64,000 nucleotides of DNA. Source: Trinickia mobilis (GTDB taxonomy: Bacteria > Pseudomonadota > Gammaproteobacteria > Burkholderiales > Burkholderiaceae). The translations under genes and the position numbers were made by a program. This document shows positions 62,242 to 64,000 of this stretch, one piece after another. Every line of letters begins with the position of its first letter. The stretch's first letter is position 1. The notes beneath the pieces are model-generated. The model searched no databases. It was not told the origin of the DNA and was given only the letters and a program-made list of their open reading frames with translations. The DNA is taken from assembly GCF_017315705.1 (NCBI RefSeq), contig NZ_JAFLRF010000004.1:124001-188000 (forward strand). The letters run 5' to 3'.

Positions 62242-62877
62242 ATGTCAGGACAACTGCCATCGAAGGAAAAGCTTACCAAACACAACGCCGTTCTGTTGCA
62301 CGTCGACCACCAAGAAGGGCTCTACACCGGGGTGCGTGACATTGCCGCCCTTGAACTCAAGCACAACGTGATCGGCCTCACCAAGGCAGCCCTCGCGCTC
62401 GATATTCCAATTGTGGTTACAACCACGACTGAAAGCATGTGGGGACCTATGATCCCCGAACTGGCTGCCGCGCTAGGAAAACACGATGTTATCGAACGAA
62501 CTACCGTCAACGCATGGGATGACCCCCGAGTCGTCCGGGCAGTTCAGGCGACCGGTCGCAAGCACATCATCGTAACCGGCATCTCCACCGACGTATGTTT
62601 GGCGTTCCCCGCCATCGCAGCGCTACGCGACGGATATGCGTCGTACGCGGTGGTCGATGCTTCAGGCGGTTTTTCACAGATTCAGGTAGACCTCGGCGTC
62701 GCCCGCATGGTGCAAGCCGGTGTCGTCCCGGTTGGCTATTCGACGGTTGCTGTCGAGCTGCTCGGCGACAACGCGGCACCTGAATCGCAGGCCGTATATG
62801 CTGGCTTGGGCATTCCTTTCAGCAACATGGTGTTCGGTCTGAAACACTATTGGCAGTCCTCGGCGCAGGCCGGCTGA
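62242..62877 (+). CDS. Isochorismatase-family cysteine hydrolase (YcaC-like)
   Basis: This 211-residue hydrolase shows the family nucleophile C119 in GISTDVCLAFPAIAAL and the general acid D22 in LLHVDHQEGLY. The VNAWDDPRVVRAVQATGRKHIIVTG region is typical of the YcaC group. The catalytic Lys is not obvious by eye; K80 or R86 lie near its place. The substrate of YcaC proteins is unknown. The ATG at 62242 has AAGGAGTGTGTC upstream, an ideal ribosome site. A DoxX-like gene follows 47 bp later and is probably cotranscribed. Confidence 0.9.
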   Translation: MSGQLPSKEKLTKHNAVLLHVDHQEGLYTGVRDIAALELKHNVIGLTKAALALDIPIVVTTTTESMWGPMIPELAAALGKHDVIERTTVNAWDDPRVVRAVQATGRKHIIVTGISTDVCLAFPAIAALRDGYASYAVVDASGGFSQIQVDLGVARMVQAGVVPVGYSTVAVELLGDNAAPESQAVYAGLGIPFSNMVFGLKHYWQSSAQAG

Positions 62878-62924
62878 ACAGCCGACGATACCCGGCTGTG
62901 CGTAGCCAACTGAACCTTGGAACC

Positions 62925-63251
62925 ATGGAATACGTGAACATTATCATCGCATGTGCTTTTCTCTCCGCAGGTGTCGTCAATCTCATCGGCCCAAGGGTCA
63001 TCCGCGCCGAGTTTGAAAAATGGGGATACCCGGACGGGTTCAGAGTCACCATCGCGATCGTCGAACTGGTTGGCTCGCTCTTGCTATTCGTGACAAGAAC
63101 GCAATGGTTCGGGGCTTTCGTTTTGCTTGTGGTCACGCTGGGAGTATTGGTTTCGTTCGCACGATCGAGAGAATGGATGAGAATGCAATATCCGCTCGTA
63201 TTGTTCTTTCTTCTTATTGTCACGCTCAACCAAACCTATGCATCGCGTTGA
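62925..63251 (+). CDS. DoxX-like membrane protein
   Basis: This 108-residue protein has four predicted helices in the DoxX-like arrangement: IIIACAFLSAGVVNLIGP, then FEKWGYPDGFRVTIAIVELVGSLLLF, WFGAFVLLVVTLGVLVSF and PLVLFFLLIVTLNQ. The GYP motif after the first helix is typical. Function is not defined. It follows the isochorismatase-like gene and ends before a strong hairpin. Confidence 0.82.
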   Translation: MEYVNIIIACAFLSAGVVNLIGPRVIRAEFEKWGYPDGFRVTIAIVELVGSLLLFVTRTQWFGAFVLLVVTLGVLVSFARSREWMRMQYPLVLFFLLIVTLNQTYASR

Positions 63252-63287
63252 GCGGCGGATCCAGGCAAAGGCCGAGGATATTCGGCC

Positions 63288-63325
63288 CGGGACTGATCGT
63301 TCCAGCCTGTGAACGATCAGTCCCG
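63288..63325. terminator. Strong 15-bp hairpin between doxX-like gene and LysR gene
   Basis: CGGGACTGATCGTTC (63288-63302) and GAACGATCAGTCCCG (63311-63325) are perfect complements around an 8-nt loop. There is no T run on either side. It probably ends the upstream transcript; its perfection also allows an operator or mobile-element end. Confidence 0.55.
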
Positions 63326-63489
63326 AATGCGGGAGGTTGCCAGGCAAATTTGACAGCTAAGATTACGGACAGTAAATCACACGGTCAGAAAGCATTGCGT
63401 CGGCGAGGGGCCTTGACGACGGCAACTGCGACTGCGCTGCGCGAACTGTGTTTGTTCGGATGCTGGCCAGCTGAAACTGTCAGGAAATT

Positions 63490-64000
63490 ATGCTGGATCT
63501 CAACGATTTCTATTACTTCGTTCATGTCGTCGACCGTCATGGAATAACTGCGGCGGCCCGTGCTTTGTCTGTGCCTAAGTCGACCGTCAGTTATCGAATT
63601 CAGCAACTCGAAGCGGCGTTGAGCACACGCTTGATCAACAGGACGACGAGAACGTTCAGCGTGACTGAGGCCGGACAAAATTTCTATAAGCACGCGGCGT
63701 TGATGCTGCAAGAGGCCCAGGCGGCAGAAGCGGTCGTGCGTGACGCACAGATCGAACCCAGTGGGTGTATCCGCTTTACCACCGCCGCGGCGATAGCACA
63801 GTTTGCAACGGATAGGCTATTGCCCGATTTCCTCAACAGGCACCCGAAGATCAGCGTCGTCCAGCATGTAACCGATGCATCGGTAGACCTGGTGGCGGAG
63901 AATTTTGATCTGGCTATCAGGGCGCATTCGAGCGCGCTGCCAGACTCGAACCTGATTGGACGGCAGCTTGGCTCTGCGCCTTGGCGCTTATTTGCAGGAC
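63490..64000 (+). CDS. LysR-family regulator, N-terminal part (cut by window edge)
   Basis: An ATG at 63490 opens a frame that runs to the end of the window without a stop (170 codons). It encodes the LysR helix-turn-helix (LNDFYYFVHVVDRHGITAAARALSVPKSTVSYRIQQLE), then TRTFSVTEAGQNFY and the start of the effector domain (GCIRFTTAAAIAQFATDRLLPDFLNRHP, ENFDLAIRA). This layout matches the CrgA/AaeR-like LysR subgroup. It is in the same direction as the isochorismatase and doxX-like genes and may regulate them, but the hairpin separates the transcripts. Confidence 0.9.
   Translation, partial: MLDLNDFYYFVHVVDRHGITAAARALSVPKSTVSYRIQQLEAALSTRLINRTTRTFSVTEAGQNFYKHAALMLQEAQAAEAVVRDAQIEPSGCIRFTTAAAIAQFATDRLLPDFLNRHPKISVVQHVTDASVDLVAENFDLAIRAHSSALPDSNLIGRQLGSAPWRLFAG

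Noticed and set aside
1-64000. tRNA, rRNA or riboswitch genes
   Set aside because: No cloverleaf-consistent segment, T-loop string or known riboswitch core was noticed by eye; small structured RNAs could still be missed without a covariance search.

Overview
The window is about 64 kb of a high-GC betaproteobacterial chromosome or second replicon. It fits a soil or plant-associated Burkholderiales member of the Paraburkholderia/Caballeronia/Burkholderia type. The grounds are codon use, paired RND pumps, PqiABC, SYLF and DUF3562 proteins, FadR/MocR/LysR regulators, and a short GC-rich intergenic repeat that I recall from Burkholderiales genomes. This is judged by eye; no search was run. I saw no tRNA, rRNA, CRISPR array or intact insertion sequence.

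Layout. 0-9 kb: the 3' end of an indolepyruvate ferredoxin oxidoreductase gene, a phospholipase C-type phosphoesterase, and an RND efflux operon in the order outer-membrane factor, adaptor, permease. 9-12.5 kb: a decayed stretch with a methyltransferase remnant, an IS integrase remnant, a SYLF lipoprotein and a LysR remnant. 12.6-16.6 kb: a FadR-type regulator followed by a three-gene CUT2-like sugar ABC importer with overlapping start/stop codons. 16.7-20.6 kb: a collinear minus-strand set of broken genes (LuxR-type regulator, fatty acid desaturase, ATP-grasp enzyme, phosphopantetheinyl transferase) around one intact aspartate-semialdehyde dehydrogenase, which looks like a dying secondary-metabolite cluster. 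21.8-25.4 kb: queuosine precursor genes (QueF and transporter), a repressor with a degenerate S24 domain, and a squalene/phytoene synthase. 25.6-30.5 kb: a membrane-anchored TAXI binding protein, and a periplasmic binding protein overlapping a CHASE-PAS-GGDEF-EAL protein. 31.4-38.2 kb: DUF3562, a Tat-exported beta-carbonic anhydrase, a modular PQQ-propeller surface protein with Cys modules and Ser/Gly linkers, and nhaA-gltS. 38.3-49.6 kb: a second TAXI protein, then one long minus-strand operon joining a tripartite RND pump to PqiABC by overlapping codons. 49.6-54.6 kb: envelope-stress-like small proteins and a FixL/FixJ-type two-component system; three genes there share a palindromic promoter element. 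54.7-64 kb: ordinary accessory metabolism and regulation (LysR/EamA, a Tat hydrolase, DJ-1/MocR pair, PAP2 phosphatase, methyltransferase, isochorismatase-like hydrolase, DoxX) ending in a LysR gene cut by the window edge.

How parts work together. The envelope is the main theme: two RND pumps, PqiABC lipid transport, two SYLF proteins, a glycine-zipper protein, and a sensor kinase with a FixJ-type regulator whose neighbours carry a common GGAC-N4-GTCC site. The second theme is gene loss: at least ten truncated or frameshifted genes, often in lower-GC patches, show an accessory region still being eroded.
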